Source: Gammaproteobacteria bacterium (GTDB lineage Bacteria; Pseudomonadota; Gammaproteobacteria; Pseudomonadales; Azotimanducaceae). Taken from it: a DNA stretch of 63,614 nt. Below the pieces are notes generated by a model. It saw only the letters and a program-made list of their open reading frames with translations, was not told the origin of the DNA and did not search any database. The DNA lies in contig VXYL01000002.1 in the NCBI GenBank assembly GCA_009846005.1, positions 1-63,614 of the forward strand. Reading direction: 5' to 3'. Of the stretch, positions 25,737 to 33,561 are shown one piece after another; positions within the stretch are counted from its first letter, which is position 1; every line of letters starts with the position of its first letter. The position numbers and the translations under genes are program-made.

Positions 25737-26555
25737 ATGCGCCAAGCCGACCTGATCGCACTGCTCGCCCAATGGCTGAAGAGCCAGCGCGCGGTTGCCG
25801 GCGCTTTCCTCGGCGGCAGCTTTGGTCGCGGCGATGCCGATGACTACAGCGACGTGGACATCTATGTTGTCACCGCCGAATCGGCGCAGATTCAGACCGT
25901 CGCCAACGCCCTCGCCGACGGTCTGGATAGGGTCACCTCCATCCTGTTCTCGAAGACACTGCCGAACGCGCGGACCATCAATGCCATAACCACCGAATGG
26001 CTCCGGTTCGATCTCACGGTGGTGAGTCCCCCGGAGCTTGCGTTCCTGGCCAAAAGCGAACTCGAGCCGCTGTTCGACCGCAGCGGCGCGCTTGAGACGA
26101 TTCGCCACTCGGACCAACAACCCCCGACGCCAACGCCCGACCACCTGCTCGACATCGTCAACGAGTTCATTCGGGTGCTCGGCCTAACGGTCGTCGTCAA
26201 GGGAAGAGACGACGTCGTCGTCGCTCAGAACGGCGTCGAGCTACTACGCGGCATGTTGATCCGGGTCATGGTGATGGAGAACCGGCCCCAGTGCCGCCGA
26301 GGCGTACTCGCATTGAGGCAGGATCTCACGACGGACCAGTTCACTGTCCTGGCCGCGTTGCCACCCCTTCAAGCCAATTGGCCGAGCATTTTCGCCCGCA
26401 CCACGGCAATCAGCCGGGAGTTCCTACCCCGTGCCCGTCGTCTCGCTGCGGAACTAGGCGCAACGTGGCCAGAGGAGTTCGAGCGCGTGACGCGCGCCCA
26501 CTTAGACAAGCAGATCGGCCAGGCTGGCCTCATACCAACTCGATGCGAGCCTTAA
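25737..26555 (+). CDS. Nucleotidyltransferase-fold protein (aminoglycoside-NTase-like)
   Basis: A 272-aa protein with a clear polymerase-beta-type nucleotidyltransferase motif: GGSFGRGDADDYSDVDIYVV at residues ~26-45 (GS followed by DxD). A helical C-terminal half follows, as in aminoglycoside adenylyltransferase or streptomycin-type enzymes. Target molecule unknown; resistance should not be assumed. It follows the PPK2 gene in the same direction and runs tail-to-tail into the PIN toxin gene, overlapping it by 26 bases. Confidence 0.75.
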   Translation: MRQADLIALLAQWLKSQRAVAGAFLGGSFGRGDADDYSDVDIYVVTAESAQIQTVANALADGLDRVTSILFSKTLPNARTINAITTEWLRFDLTVVSPPELAFLAKSELEPLFDRSGALETIRHSDQQPPTPTPDHLLDIVNEFIRVLGLTVVVKGRDDVVVAQNGVELLRGMLIRVMVMENRPQCRRGVLALRQDLTTDQFTVLAALPPLQANWPSIFARTTAISREFLPRARRLAAELGATWPEEFERVTRAHLDKQIGQAGLIPTRCEP

Positions 26556-26919
26556 CTCCAGGCGCTCCCGCCAAGCGGCGGTCGCAGGTCACGAGCACGG
26601 TCGACAACGTCTCGGCAAGCGCGACGTAGACGGCATCGTAGGCACTGACGTTCGCGCGTAGTTCCCAGATTCGCGCCAGGAACGGCTCGTGGGGATAGCG
26701 GTCTACGTCGAAATCGCGCCAATGGTCCAACGCCAGCGACCCGCGCTCTACGCTCAACGCACCTCGCGATACGTAACGGCGCAACGCCTGGGCGATTTCC
26801 AGATCGATCAAGTGCGGGACGGACACGGCTTCGCTGTCGTCCATCAGCCGAGCAGCAAGCCTCCCCCCGGAGTCGGTGTTGAGGAGAAACTCTACGGCAC
26901 CAGATGCATCAAGAACCAC
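26530..26919 (-). CDS. PIN-domain toxin (VapC/FitB type)
   Basis: A 129-aa PIN-domain ribonuclease toxin. The GTG at 26919 starts it (VVLDASGAVEFLL), one base after the antitoxin stop; longer upstream frames lie inside the antitoxin. Acidic active-site residues are in VVLDAS, IDLEIAQALRR, AYDAVYVALAE and LVTCDRRLA. All four expected acids appear present, so it looks intact. It is expressed with the ribbon-helix-helix antitoxin and would cleave RNA when free. Confidence 0.88.
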   Translation of the reverse strand: MVLDASGAVEFLLNTDSGGRLAARLMDDSEAVSVPHLIDLEIAQALRRYVSRGALSVERGSLALDHWRDFDVDRYPHEPFLARIWELRANVSAYDAVYVALAETLSTVLVTCDRRLAGAPGVKARIELV

Positions 26920-26920
26920 T

Positions 26921-27169
26921 CTAAGGGTCTCGCGAAAGATCCCGCGTGTTCCGCTCCTCCTGGATGACCTCGGCAGGCGGGGGATCGAGTCGGACTGCAG
27001 CTTGCCTACGCACGGCTTCCACCAATTCTCGACGGCTTGGCCGTGCCAGCGCCTTCTCAACCTGACGCAGTATGTAGAGCGACATGGACACGCCCTCCAG
27101 TGCCGCTCGAGCCTTGATCTGGCGGTGCAACGCGTCCGGTACGTTGCGTATCTGAATCATGCCTGTCAT
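26921..27169 (-). CDS. FitA-like ribbon-helix-helix antitoxin
   Basis: An 82-aa antitoxin. IQIRNVPDALHRQIKARA is the FitA/VapB ribbon-helix-helix DNA-binding part. The C-terminal half (PPPAEVIQEERNTRD) would bind and block the PIN toxin encoded immediately downstream. Starts at 27172 (TTG), 27169 (ATG) and 27160 (ATG, MIQIRN) are possible. The complex should bind the repeats just upstream and repress its own operon. Confidence 0.85.
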   Translation of the reverse strand: MTGMIQIRNVPDALHRQIKARAALEGVSMSLYILRQVEKALARPSRRELVEAVRRQAAVRLDPPPAEVIQEERNTRDLSRDP

Positions 27170-27177
27170 CAACGGAG

Positions 27178-27212
27178 CATGAATTCATGTTTCGAGCATG
27201 TCAAGCATGTCG
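27178..27212. promoter_or_regulatory. Probable FitAB autoregulatory operator
   Basis: Directly before the antitoxin gene: a perfect 12-bp palindrome CATGAATTCATG (27178-27189), then two tandem 9-mers AGCATGTCA and AGCATGTCG (27195-27212). On the minus strand a TTGACA (27204-27199) lies inside the 9-mers, a likely -35 box that a bound repressor would cover. Confidence 0.55.
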
Positions 27213-27248
27213 AGAGTAGGGACACGGCAATCCTCGGAAAGACGCCCC

Positions 27249-27319
27249 CTAGGGGACGGCGGGCTTGTCCCGTCCCGTTGGAAAACCGGCCCGGGCGACC
27301 ACAAGGGTCGCCCCTACGG
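27249..27319. repeat. Dispersed palindromic repeat, copy B (full bipartite unit)
   Basis: Both halves are present: TAGGGGACGGCGGGCTTGTC... and, after a short spacer, GGGCGACCACAAGGGTCGCC then CCTACGG. Each half is itself a hairpin. The right-hand end holds the TAG stop (27314-27316) of the adjacent minus-strand hydrolase. Confidence 0.8.
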
Positions 27320-28210
27320 TGCCAATCCGAGGCGTTCCAGGAACTCGACCATCAACGCGACGCATTCCTTCGGCTTTTCGAGTTGCAGGAAGTGAGTTGC
27401 CCCCGACACGAAGTCGCAGTCGAGACTATCGAGCGCATCGAGATCAAGGCTCGACCCGAATGGTGAACGCAAGGCCGCATCGGCACGAATCACCTTGACC
27501 GGACATGCGAAGTCACGCGGATCAGGATTCAGGATATAGGCCAACGCCCATTCGCAGATTCGGGACTCGTACTCGGGCGGGCAGCGGAGCTCGTAGCCTT
27601 CGTCCGTCCTCCGCCGGAGGGTCGTCTCGGCGAACAGGTCTGGCACACCCGGCAGAAATCGCGAGAACGCGGGCGCGTTGCGGACGCCGTCGGCGAGTTC
27701 CGCCGTCGTCTCGAAATGCCGTTTCCGCTGGCGCGCACCCCGGCTCTGCCGCCCCCATCGAGCCTCGGCCCCGAGCAGGTCGGCATTCGGCGCGTATACG
27801 GGCGGGTCGAACAGCACGAGGGCCTCGAAGCCGCTGCCGGGATGGTCATCAGCAAGTGCTGTGGTCGCCGACATGGAATGGAAGACGCCGACCCGGGGCT
27901 TCGGGCCGAAGGTTCGGTCGATACACCTCGCGATGGCCCGGTTGTCCGCGACGAAGGACGCGATGCTGTGTTCGGCGATATCTCCGAGTTCGTTCCAGCC
28001 GTGGTTGCGGAAGTCGTAGAGGACGAGATCGAACCGATTCGTGAGCAACGACCAGAACGGGTAGTAGAGATCGACGGCGAGGCCGTTGCCGTGACTCAGC
28101 ACCAACCGGGTTCCGTCAGGGTTTCCGTGTCGGCGAAGAACGACGCAAGTGCCGTCGTCCAGTTCGACCTCGGCCACCGCTTGGGGTTCGGGTACCTGCC
28201 AGCGGGCCAC
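27314..28210 (-). CDS. Alpha/beta hydrolase with atypical nucleophile elbow
   Basis: A 298-aa alpha/beta hydrolase. LVLSHGNGLAVDLYYPFW (36-53) is the oxyanion segment and LVLYDFRNHGWNE the following strand. The elbow reads VGVFHSMSATTAL with Ser112; the usual Gly-X-Ser-X-Gly is altered to Phe-His-Ser-Met-Ser. A C-terminal His lies in SGATHFLQLEKP. Start is GTG 28210, preceded by GAGAGGAAGG. It begins 24 bases after the carboxylase stop, in the same transcript direction. Its stop codon is supplied by repeat copy B. Confidence 0.82.
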   Translation of the reverse strand: MARWQVPEPQAVAEVELDDGTCVVLRRHGNPDGTRLVLSHGNGLAVDLYYPFWSLLTNRFDLVLYDFRNHGWNELGDIAEHSIASFVADNRAIARCIDRTFGPKPRVGVFHSMSATTALADDHPGSGFEALVLFDPPVYAPNADLLGAEARWGRQSRGARQRKRHFETTAELADGVRNAPAFSRFLPGVPDLFAETTLRRRTDEGYELRCPPEYESRICEWALAYILNPDPRDFACPVKVIRADAALRSPFGSSLDLDALDSLDCDFVSGATHFLQLEKPKECVALMVEFLERLGLAP

Positions 28211-28234
28211 GCCTTCCTCTCGTGTTGCGACCGC

Positions 28235-31200
28235 CTACCAGGTGTCGATATACGGGTACTTCTTGCCCGTCCGCGGCACCTTGGGCGGCAGGCGTTTCAA
28301 GCTGCTCGCGATCCAGCTTCGGGTGTCGGCGGGATCGATCACGTCGTCGAGCCCTCCGCCGACTCCCGCATTGATCGCCTTCGCACTCTCGTAGGCGCGC
28401 GCCACGCGTCGCTCGAACTCGACACGGCGCTCCTCGGGGTCCTCGATCGCCGCTAGTTCCTTGCGGAAGCCGAGCTTCACGGACCCTTCGATGTTCATGC
28501 CCGCGAACTCCGCCGTCGGCCACGCCACGGTGAAGAAGCCGACCAGCGAACTGGCACCGCACATGGCCTGAACGCCGAGACCGTAGGCCTTGCGGACCAC
28601 CACGCCGAACAACGGCACGGTCAGGTTGGCCCCGGCGTTGAACATGCGCACGCAATGGCGGACCAGGGCGGTCTTTTCCACATCCGGGCCAACCATCATC
28701 CCCGGGCAGTCCATCAGGCTCAGCACCGGGATGTCGAAGGCATCGCAGAGCTGGATGAAGCGCGCCCCCTTGTCGGCACCGTCGGAGTCGATGGCACCCG
28801 CGAGATGGTGCGGATTGTTGGCAATGACGCCCATCGGGTGGCCTTCGACGCGAATGAAGGCGGTGATGACGCCGATGCCGAACTTCTCGCGGATCTCGAG
28901 CACGGAACCGACGTCGGCGATGGTGCGCACGATCTCCTTCATGTCGTACAGGCGCAGCCGGTTCTCGGGGACGACGTGGCGCAACCGGCGTTGGTCATGG
29001 GCTTCCCATTCGGCGACCGAGCCCTGGAAGTAGGACAGATACCGCTTGGCGACTTCCACGGCCTCCTCTTCATCCTTGGCGAGCAGGTCGACCACGCCGT
29101 TCGGGACCTGGAAGGACATCGGTCCGACTTCCTCCGGCGTGTAGATGCCCAGTCCCCCGCCTTCGATCATGGCGGGTCCCCCCATGGCGACGGTGGTGCG
29201 TTCGGTGGCGATGATCACGTCGCAGCAGGCGACGAGCGCCGTGTTGCCGGCGAAGGTCCGGCCGTTGATGACGCTGATCAGCGGCACGAGGCCCGAGAGC
29301 TTCGAGAACTGGGTGAACGTGTCGGTGTCGAAGGCGACCCCAGGGCCCTTGGCGTCGTCGCCGGGCCGACCGCCCCCGCCCTCGCCGAACAGGATCAGCG
29401 GAATGCGGAACCGTTCCGCCAGTTCGAACATCCGATCCTGCTTGTAGTGGTTGCGGCCGCCCTGGGTTCCGGCCAGCACCGTGTAGTCGTAGTGCACGAG
29501 CATGGCGCGAGCCGCTTCCTCGCCGAAGAGATGCGCGTTGATCGTGCACAACCCGGCGATAAGCCCATCCGCGGGCGTGTTCTTGCGCAGGGTCTCCATG
29601 TCGTAGCGCGTATGCTGGCGGGCGACGATCAGCGGCCAGTACTCCTTGAACGAACCCGGGTCGGCGAGCTGGGCGATGTTCTCCCGGGGCATGCGGTAGC
29701 CGCGGCCGTAGCGCTTGGCGACGGCCTCGGGCCGGTTCTCGTCGAGGATGTAGGCGTGGCGCTCGTAGGTGAGTTCCAGGTCCGGGCGGATGAAGTCGGG
29801 ATCGAGTTCCTCGGCGGTTGCCGCCGCATCGCCACCGACTTCGGCTTCCTCGACGAAGACGATCGGATACCCCTCGCGGACCACGTCGCCTTCCGCCATC
29901 GTGACCTGCCGGACGATGCCGTCCCGGTCGGCGGCGATGACGTGCTCCATCTTCATAGCCTCGACCACCGCGACGGGCTGGCCCCTGCGGACCTCGTCGT
30001 CCACGGCCACATCCAGCGAAACGATGGTGCCCTGTATGGGCGAACTCAACCCCGTTGATCCCTCGGGGCCCGCAATCGCTGGTTCGTGGATCTGCTCCGT
30101 TGCCGACGAGGCCTGCTCCGCCTTGACCTTGGCATCGTGATCGAACAACGCCAGCGGATCGCTGGTGTCCACACGGGCGCCGGCGAAGCCATCCGTCGGT
30201 GCCGTTTCCGCCGAAGCCGCGGCGAACCGTTGCGGGGCGTGGGCCGACGGCACGGCAAGCTCCGCCATGTGTTCGTCTACCCAGCGCGTATGCACGCGCC
30301 CGGCGGCGAAGTCTTCGTGGGCCAGAACGTTCTGCAGGAACGGGATGTTGGTGCCGACGCCCTCCAGGCGAAACTCGGACAGTGCCCGGGCCGTCCGGGC
30401 GAGGGCACCCGAGAAGTCCTTGCCCGGCGAATGGCCGATGACCTTGGCCAGAAGCGAGTCGAACGCCGTGCTGGTGCGGTAGCCCGCGTACCCGAAGCCG
30501 TCGGTGCGCACGCCCGGTCCCGTCGGCGCTTCGTAGGCGGTGAGTGTCCCGCTGGCCGGCCGTACGGTGCCGTCCTCGCCGAAGGTCTCCATGTTGACCC
30601 GCGTCTGGATGGCGTAGCCACGGGGCTTGGCCACCCCCGGATCATCGAGCCCAAGGTCGGCGAGCGAAGCGCCTTCGGCGAGACGGATCTGCGCCTGGAC
30701 GATGTCCACGCCGGTGACTTCCTCAGTGACGGTGTGTTCGACCTGAAGGCGGGCGTTGGTTTCGATGAATACGAACGGCCGATCCTTGCCGGACGCGTCT
30801 ACCAGGAACTCGAAAGTGCCGAGGTTCGAATAGCGTTGGTTTTCCGCAAACCGCACGGCGGCGGCGATGATCGCGCCTCGCACCTCGTCGTCGAGACACG
30901 GCGCCGGCGCGATCTCGATGACCTTCTGGTGGCGGCGCTGGACGCTGCACTCGCGCTCGCCGAGGTGGGCCACGTTGCCCTCAACGTCGCCGAGGATCTG
31001 TACCTCGACATGCCTTGCGCGGCTCAGGAACTCCTCGACGTAGACATCCTCGACGCCGAAGGCCGCCCGCGCTTCGGATCGGCAGCGTTCGTAGGTGGCC
31101 TCCAGGTCGGCCGCGTCTTCGACGACCCGCGTGCCACGCCCGCCACCACCTGCAACGGCCTTGATGATCATGGCGCCCCCGTCGAGCGACGCCAGGAACT

Positions 31201-31633
31201 CGCGCGCCTCCTCCAGGGTGGCTGCGTGGTCCAACCCCTTGAGCACCGGCACGTCTGCCGCCACGGCCGCAGCGCGGGCCCGGCCCTTGTCGCCGAACAG
31301 TTCGAGGTGTTCGGTTTTCGGGCCCACAAAAACAATGCCAGCGTCCGCGCAGCGCCGGACGAAACTTCCCCGTTCCGCCAGGAATCCGTAGCCAGGATGG
31401 ATCGCGCCGCAACCTGCGTCCTTGGCCGCTCGGACAATCGCGTCTTCATCCAGATAGGCGGCAGCGCCGATGCCGTCGAGTGCGAGGGCTTCGTCCGCCG
31501 CCCGAACGTGCAGGCTGGCTGCATCGTCCTCGGAGTGCACGGCCACCGTACGCAAGCCAAGCTCGGCGGCCGCCCGCGCGATGCGAATGGCGATTTCACC
31601 CCGGTTGGCGATGAGCACGGCGTCGAAACTCAT
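28235..31633 (-). CDS. Single-chain acyl-CoA carboxylase (biotin carboxylase-BCCP-carboxyltransferase fusion)
   Basis: A 1132-aa enzyme holding all three parts of a biotin-dependent acyl-CoA carboxylase. Residues ~1-450 are biotin carboxylase (VLIANRGEIAIRIAR, ATP-grasp loop AGGGGRGTR, RLQVEHTVTE). The biotinyl domain has Lys561 in VEAMKMEH. From ~620 to the end is the carboxyltransferase (GLCTINAHLFGEE, AMGGPAMIEGG, LMDCPGMMVGP). It would carboxylate an acyl-CoA such as propionyl-, acetyl- or longer acyl-CoA. ATG 31633 follows AGGAG. It lies 8 bases after the lone Phd-type gene and before an alpha/beta hydrolase. Confidence 0.93.
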   Translation of the reverse strand: MSFDAVLIANRGEIAIRIARAAAELGLRTVAVHSEDDAASLHVRAADEALALDGIGAAAYLDEDAIVRAAKDAGCGAIHPGYGFLAERGSFVRRCADAGIVFVGPKTEHLELFGDKGRARAAAVAADVPVLKGLDHAATLEEAREFLASLDGGAMIIKAVAGGGGRGTRVVEDAADLEATYERCRSEARAAFGVEDVYVEEFLSRARHVEVQILGDVEGNVAHLGERECSVQRRHQKVIEIAPAPCLDDEVRGAIIAAAVRFAENQRYSNLGTFEFLVDASGKDRPFVFIETNARLQVEHTVTEEVTGVDIVQAQIRLAEGASLADLGLDDPGVAKPRGYAIQTRVNMETFGEDGTVRPASGTLTAYEAPTGPGVRTDGFGYAGYRTSTAFDSLLAKVIGHSPGKDFSGALARTARALSEFRLEGVGTNIPFLQNVLAHEDFAAGRVHTRWVDEHMAELAVPSAHAPQRFAAASAETAPTDGFAGARVDTSDPLALFDHDAKVKAEQASSATEQIHEPAIAGPEGSTGLSSPIQGTIVSLDVAVDDEVRRGQPVAVVEAMKMEHVIAADRDGIVRQVTMAEGDVVREGYPIVFVEEAEVGGDAAATAEELDPDFIRPDLELTYERHAYILDENRPEAVAKRYGRGYRMPRENIAQLADPGSFKEYWPLIVARQHTRYDMETLRKNTPADGLIAGLCTINAHLFGEEAARAMLVHYDYTVLAGTQGGRNHYKQDRMFELAERFRIPLILFGEGGGGRPGDDAKGPGVAFDTDTFTQFSKLSGLVPLISVINGRTFAGNTALVACCDVIIATERTTVAMGGPAMIEGGGLGIYTPEEVGPMSFQVPNGVVDLLAKDEEEAVEVAKRYLSYFQGSVAEWEAHDQRRLRHVVPENRLRLYDMKEIVRTIADVGSVLEIREKFGIGVITAFIRVEGHPMGVIANNPHHLAGAIDSDGADKGARFIQLCDAFDIPVLSLMDCPGMMVGPDVEKTALVRHCVRMFNAGANLTVPLFGVVVRKAYGLGVQAMCGASSLVGFFTVAWPTAEFAGMNIEGSVKLGFRKELAAIEDPEERRVEFERRVARAYESAKAINAGVGGGLDDVIDPADTRSWIASSLKRLPPKVPRTGKKYPYIDTW

Positions 31634-31641
31634 AGGATCTC

Positions 31642-31857
31642 CTAGTCGTCTCCCGGTCGTGGCTCGAAAAAGCTGGCTGGCACCTGCATGCCCCGGTCGA
31701 TGCCAATCGGTCGCAGTTCACGCGGGCGTTTGGGCAACGGGCGAATCTCGGCGATCGGCACGTCGCGGCGGCAGATTACGAAGGTCTCGCCACCTTCGAC
31801 CCGTGCTAAATAGTGGGATAGCCGGGCTCTCGCTTCGTAGACATTGATCCTGTTCAT
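31642..31857 (-). CDS. Phd/YefM-family antitoxin, no toxin partner
   Basis: A 71-aa antitoxin. MNRINVYEARARLSHYLARV is the Phd/YefM DNA-binding beginning and GGETFVICRRDVPIAEIRPL the usual middle. In normal loci a PIN or Doc toxin follows within a few bases. Here the carboxylase follows 8 bases after the stop, and its AGGAG overlaps the antitoxin's last codons. It may now act as a repressor of the operon, or be a leftover. Confidence 0.85.
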   Translation of the reverse strand: MNRINVYEARARLSHYLARVEGGETFVICRRDVPIAEIRPLPKRPRELRPIGIDRGMQVPASFFEPRPGDD

Positions 31858-31888
31858 GGCGGGATACTATCCAAACGAAGCTCCGCCG

Positions 31889-32332
31889 CTACGAATCCAC
31901 GACTTGCCACTGCACCAGCGTATGGGGCGGATCGTCGTCGCGATGATGCTCAAAGACAGCCTGCACGGCGGCACCGATCCGTACGTCCTGCCGGGGGTCG
32001 CCCACCAGATTGCCCACCATGCGCGCGCCGTCGTGGTCTGGGAACTCGACCAGCACGACGATGTACGGACCCTGCTCGTTCAATGCGGGGTGCACGGGGT
32101 GCCAGACCCGCTCGTAGCTGTAGACGCGACCCGTCAAGGGGATCTCCTCGAAGGCCAGGTCGTCGGAGTGGCAGTTGTGGCAGATCCATTCGGGGCCCCA
32201 CTGCCAGGCGCCGCATGACCGGCAGCGCTGCATCACCAGGCGTTCCTCGGCCACGGCTTCCCAGTACGGCGCATCCAGCCCGTCCGGCGCGGGCGCCGGT
32301 TTCGGCAAGCCCGGGTTCAGGTAGGCCGTCAT
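31889..32332 (-). CDS. DUF35 OB-fold / zinc-ribbon protein
   Basis: A 147-aa acyl-CoA-binding accessory protein. It has a rubredoxin-like zinc ribbon with two CxxC pairs (QRCRSCGAW, CHNCHS, residues ~35-55) and an OB-fold (LTGRVYSYERVWHPVHPAL; IVVLVEFPDHDGARMVGNLV). Its ATG overlaps the stop of the thiolase-like gene (ATGA). DUF35 proteins are obligate partners of thiolase-like enzymes such as Ltp2 in sterol side-chain removal, so the two are expected to form one complex. Confidence 0.9.
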   Translation of the reverse strand: MTAYLNPGLPKPAPAPDGLDAPYWEAVAEERLVMQRCRSCGAWQWGPEWICHNCHSDDLAFEEIPLTGRVYSYERVWHPVHPALNEQGPYIVVLVEFPDHDGARMVGNLVGDPRQDVRIGAAVQAVFEHHRDDDPPHTLVQWQVVDS

Positions 32333-33507
32333 ACCGTCGCCTCCGAGCCGTACACCGACGAACTCACCGGCGTCACCATCGGTCCCGACACCACCATCGA
32401 GACGTCGACGTCCTCGACCTGGTTTGGCGAGGTGCGCCGGATCTGGCGTACCGCCTCGATATTGAGTTCGAGCCCGTGCATATAGCACTCCGCGAGGTTG
32501 CCGCCGCTGGTATTGGTGGGCAGCTTGCCGTCGGGTGCGAGGAGGTTCTCCGTGGTCAGAAACTCGTTGCATTCGTCCGGCTCGCAGAAGCCGTGCTCGA
32601 CGATGCTCATCAGCACGCCGCCGGTGAAGTTCTCGTAGCACTGCAGCACGTCCACGTCGTCGGGACCGCACCCGGCCATGTCGTACAGGCGCGGCACGCA
32701 GGTCTTGAAGTTCGAGGTGGCGTAGTCAGGCGTGTTGTGGACCGACGCACCAGCCCGGTAATGGGAACCCGTGACCGCGCCCAGTATGTAGACCGGGGGA
32801 TGGTCGAAATCCTTAGCCCGTTCCGCGGGAACGACGATCATGGCTGCGGCGCCATCGTTCTCCTGGCAGCAGTCGAAGAGGTGAAACGGCTCGACGATCC
32901 AGCGCGAGGCGTCGTATTTCGCCTCGTCCAGGGGCCGTCCGTACATGACCGCACGGGGATTGGCCTGGGCATGGTGGTAGGAAGCGAGCGAGATCGCGCG
33001 CAACGCCGGCTGTTCGACACCGTGGTCGTGCATGAAGCGCTGAACCTTCATCGCGAAGCTCTGGGCGGGCGACATCAGGCCGTAGGGAACGGTGAACGCG
33101 CCTCCGCCCGAGACCACGTTGCTGCGCGGTCCCTGGCCGAAGCGTCCGAACTGGCCCTGCGCCAGGGCGCGGAACACCACGACACATTCCGCTAGGCCCG
33201 TGGCCACGGCCGCGGCCGCATGAGCAACCGCCGCGGAACCGCCGCCGCCGCCGCCGCCCCACTGCATGTTGGAAAAGCGCAGGTCGTGGATGCCGAGCGC
33301 GTTGGCCAGCCGCGACGGATCGCTGCGGTCGTTGGAGAACGACGCGAAGCCGTCCACCTCCTTCGGCGAGATTCCCGCGTCTTCGCAGGCGGCGAGGATC
33401 GCCTTCAGCGCCAGCTTGAACTCGGCGTCCGGCGACTGGCCGCGCTTGTAGTAGGTGGTTTCGCCCACGCCGACAATCGCCGTGGCGCCCCTCAAGGTTC
33501 GGTTCAC
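32329..33507 (-). CDS. Thiolase-superfamily protein lacking the catalytic cysteine (Ltp2-like)
   Basis: A 392-aa thiolase-fold protein: GATAIVGVGETTYYKRGQ at the start, ALAAC-type helices, and CYENFTGGVLMSIVEHGF near 300. The position of the nucleophilic Cys reads NMQWGGGGGGGSAAVAH, a run of seven glycines with no Cys. This matches aldolase-type members such as Ltp2, which work with a DUF35 partner rather than as true thiolases. GTG 33507 follows GGAGGGG at an ideal distance. It is coupled to the DUF35 gene. Confidence 0.88.
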   Translation of the reverse strand: MNRTLRGATAIVGVGETTYYKRGQSPDAEFKLALKAILAACEDAGISPKEVDGFASFSNDRSDPSRLANALGIHDLRFSNMQWGGGGGGGSAAVAHAAAAVATGLAECVVVFRALAQGQFGRFGQGPRSNVVSGGGAFTVPYGLMSPAQSFAMKVQRFMHDHGVEQPALRAISLASYHHAQANPRAVMYGRPLDEAKYDASRWIVEPFHLFDCCQENDGAAAMIVVPAERAKDFDHPPVYILGAVTGSHYRAGASVHNTPDYATSNFKTCVPRLYDMAGCGPDDVDVLQCYENFTGGVLMSIVEHGFCEPDECNEFLTTENLLAPDGKLPTNTSGGNLAECYMHGLELNIEAVRQIRRTSPNQVEDVDVSMVVSGPMVTPVSSSVYGSEATV

Positions 33508-33561
33508 CCGTATCCCCTCCGTACCGGTCGAACGGGCGATTCTACCGCCCCACGGAAATCC

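Noticed and set aside
30086-31645. A 519-codon plus-strand frame opposite the carboxylase
   Set aside because: Antisense to the biotin carboxylase and BCCP motifs, with no motif of its own.
32329-33507. A true thiolase (acetyl-CoA acetyltransferase)
   Set aside because: The nucleophilic Cys is absent from the expected position, which reads as a glycine run.
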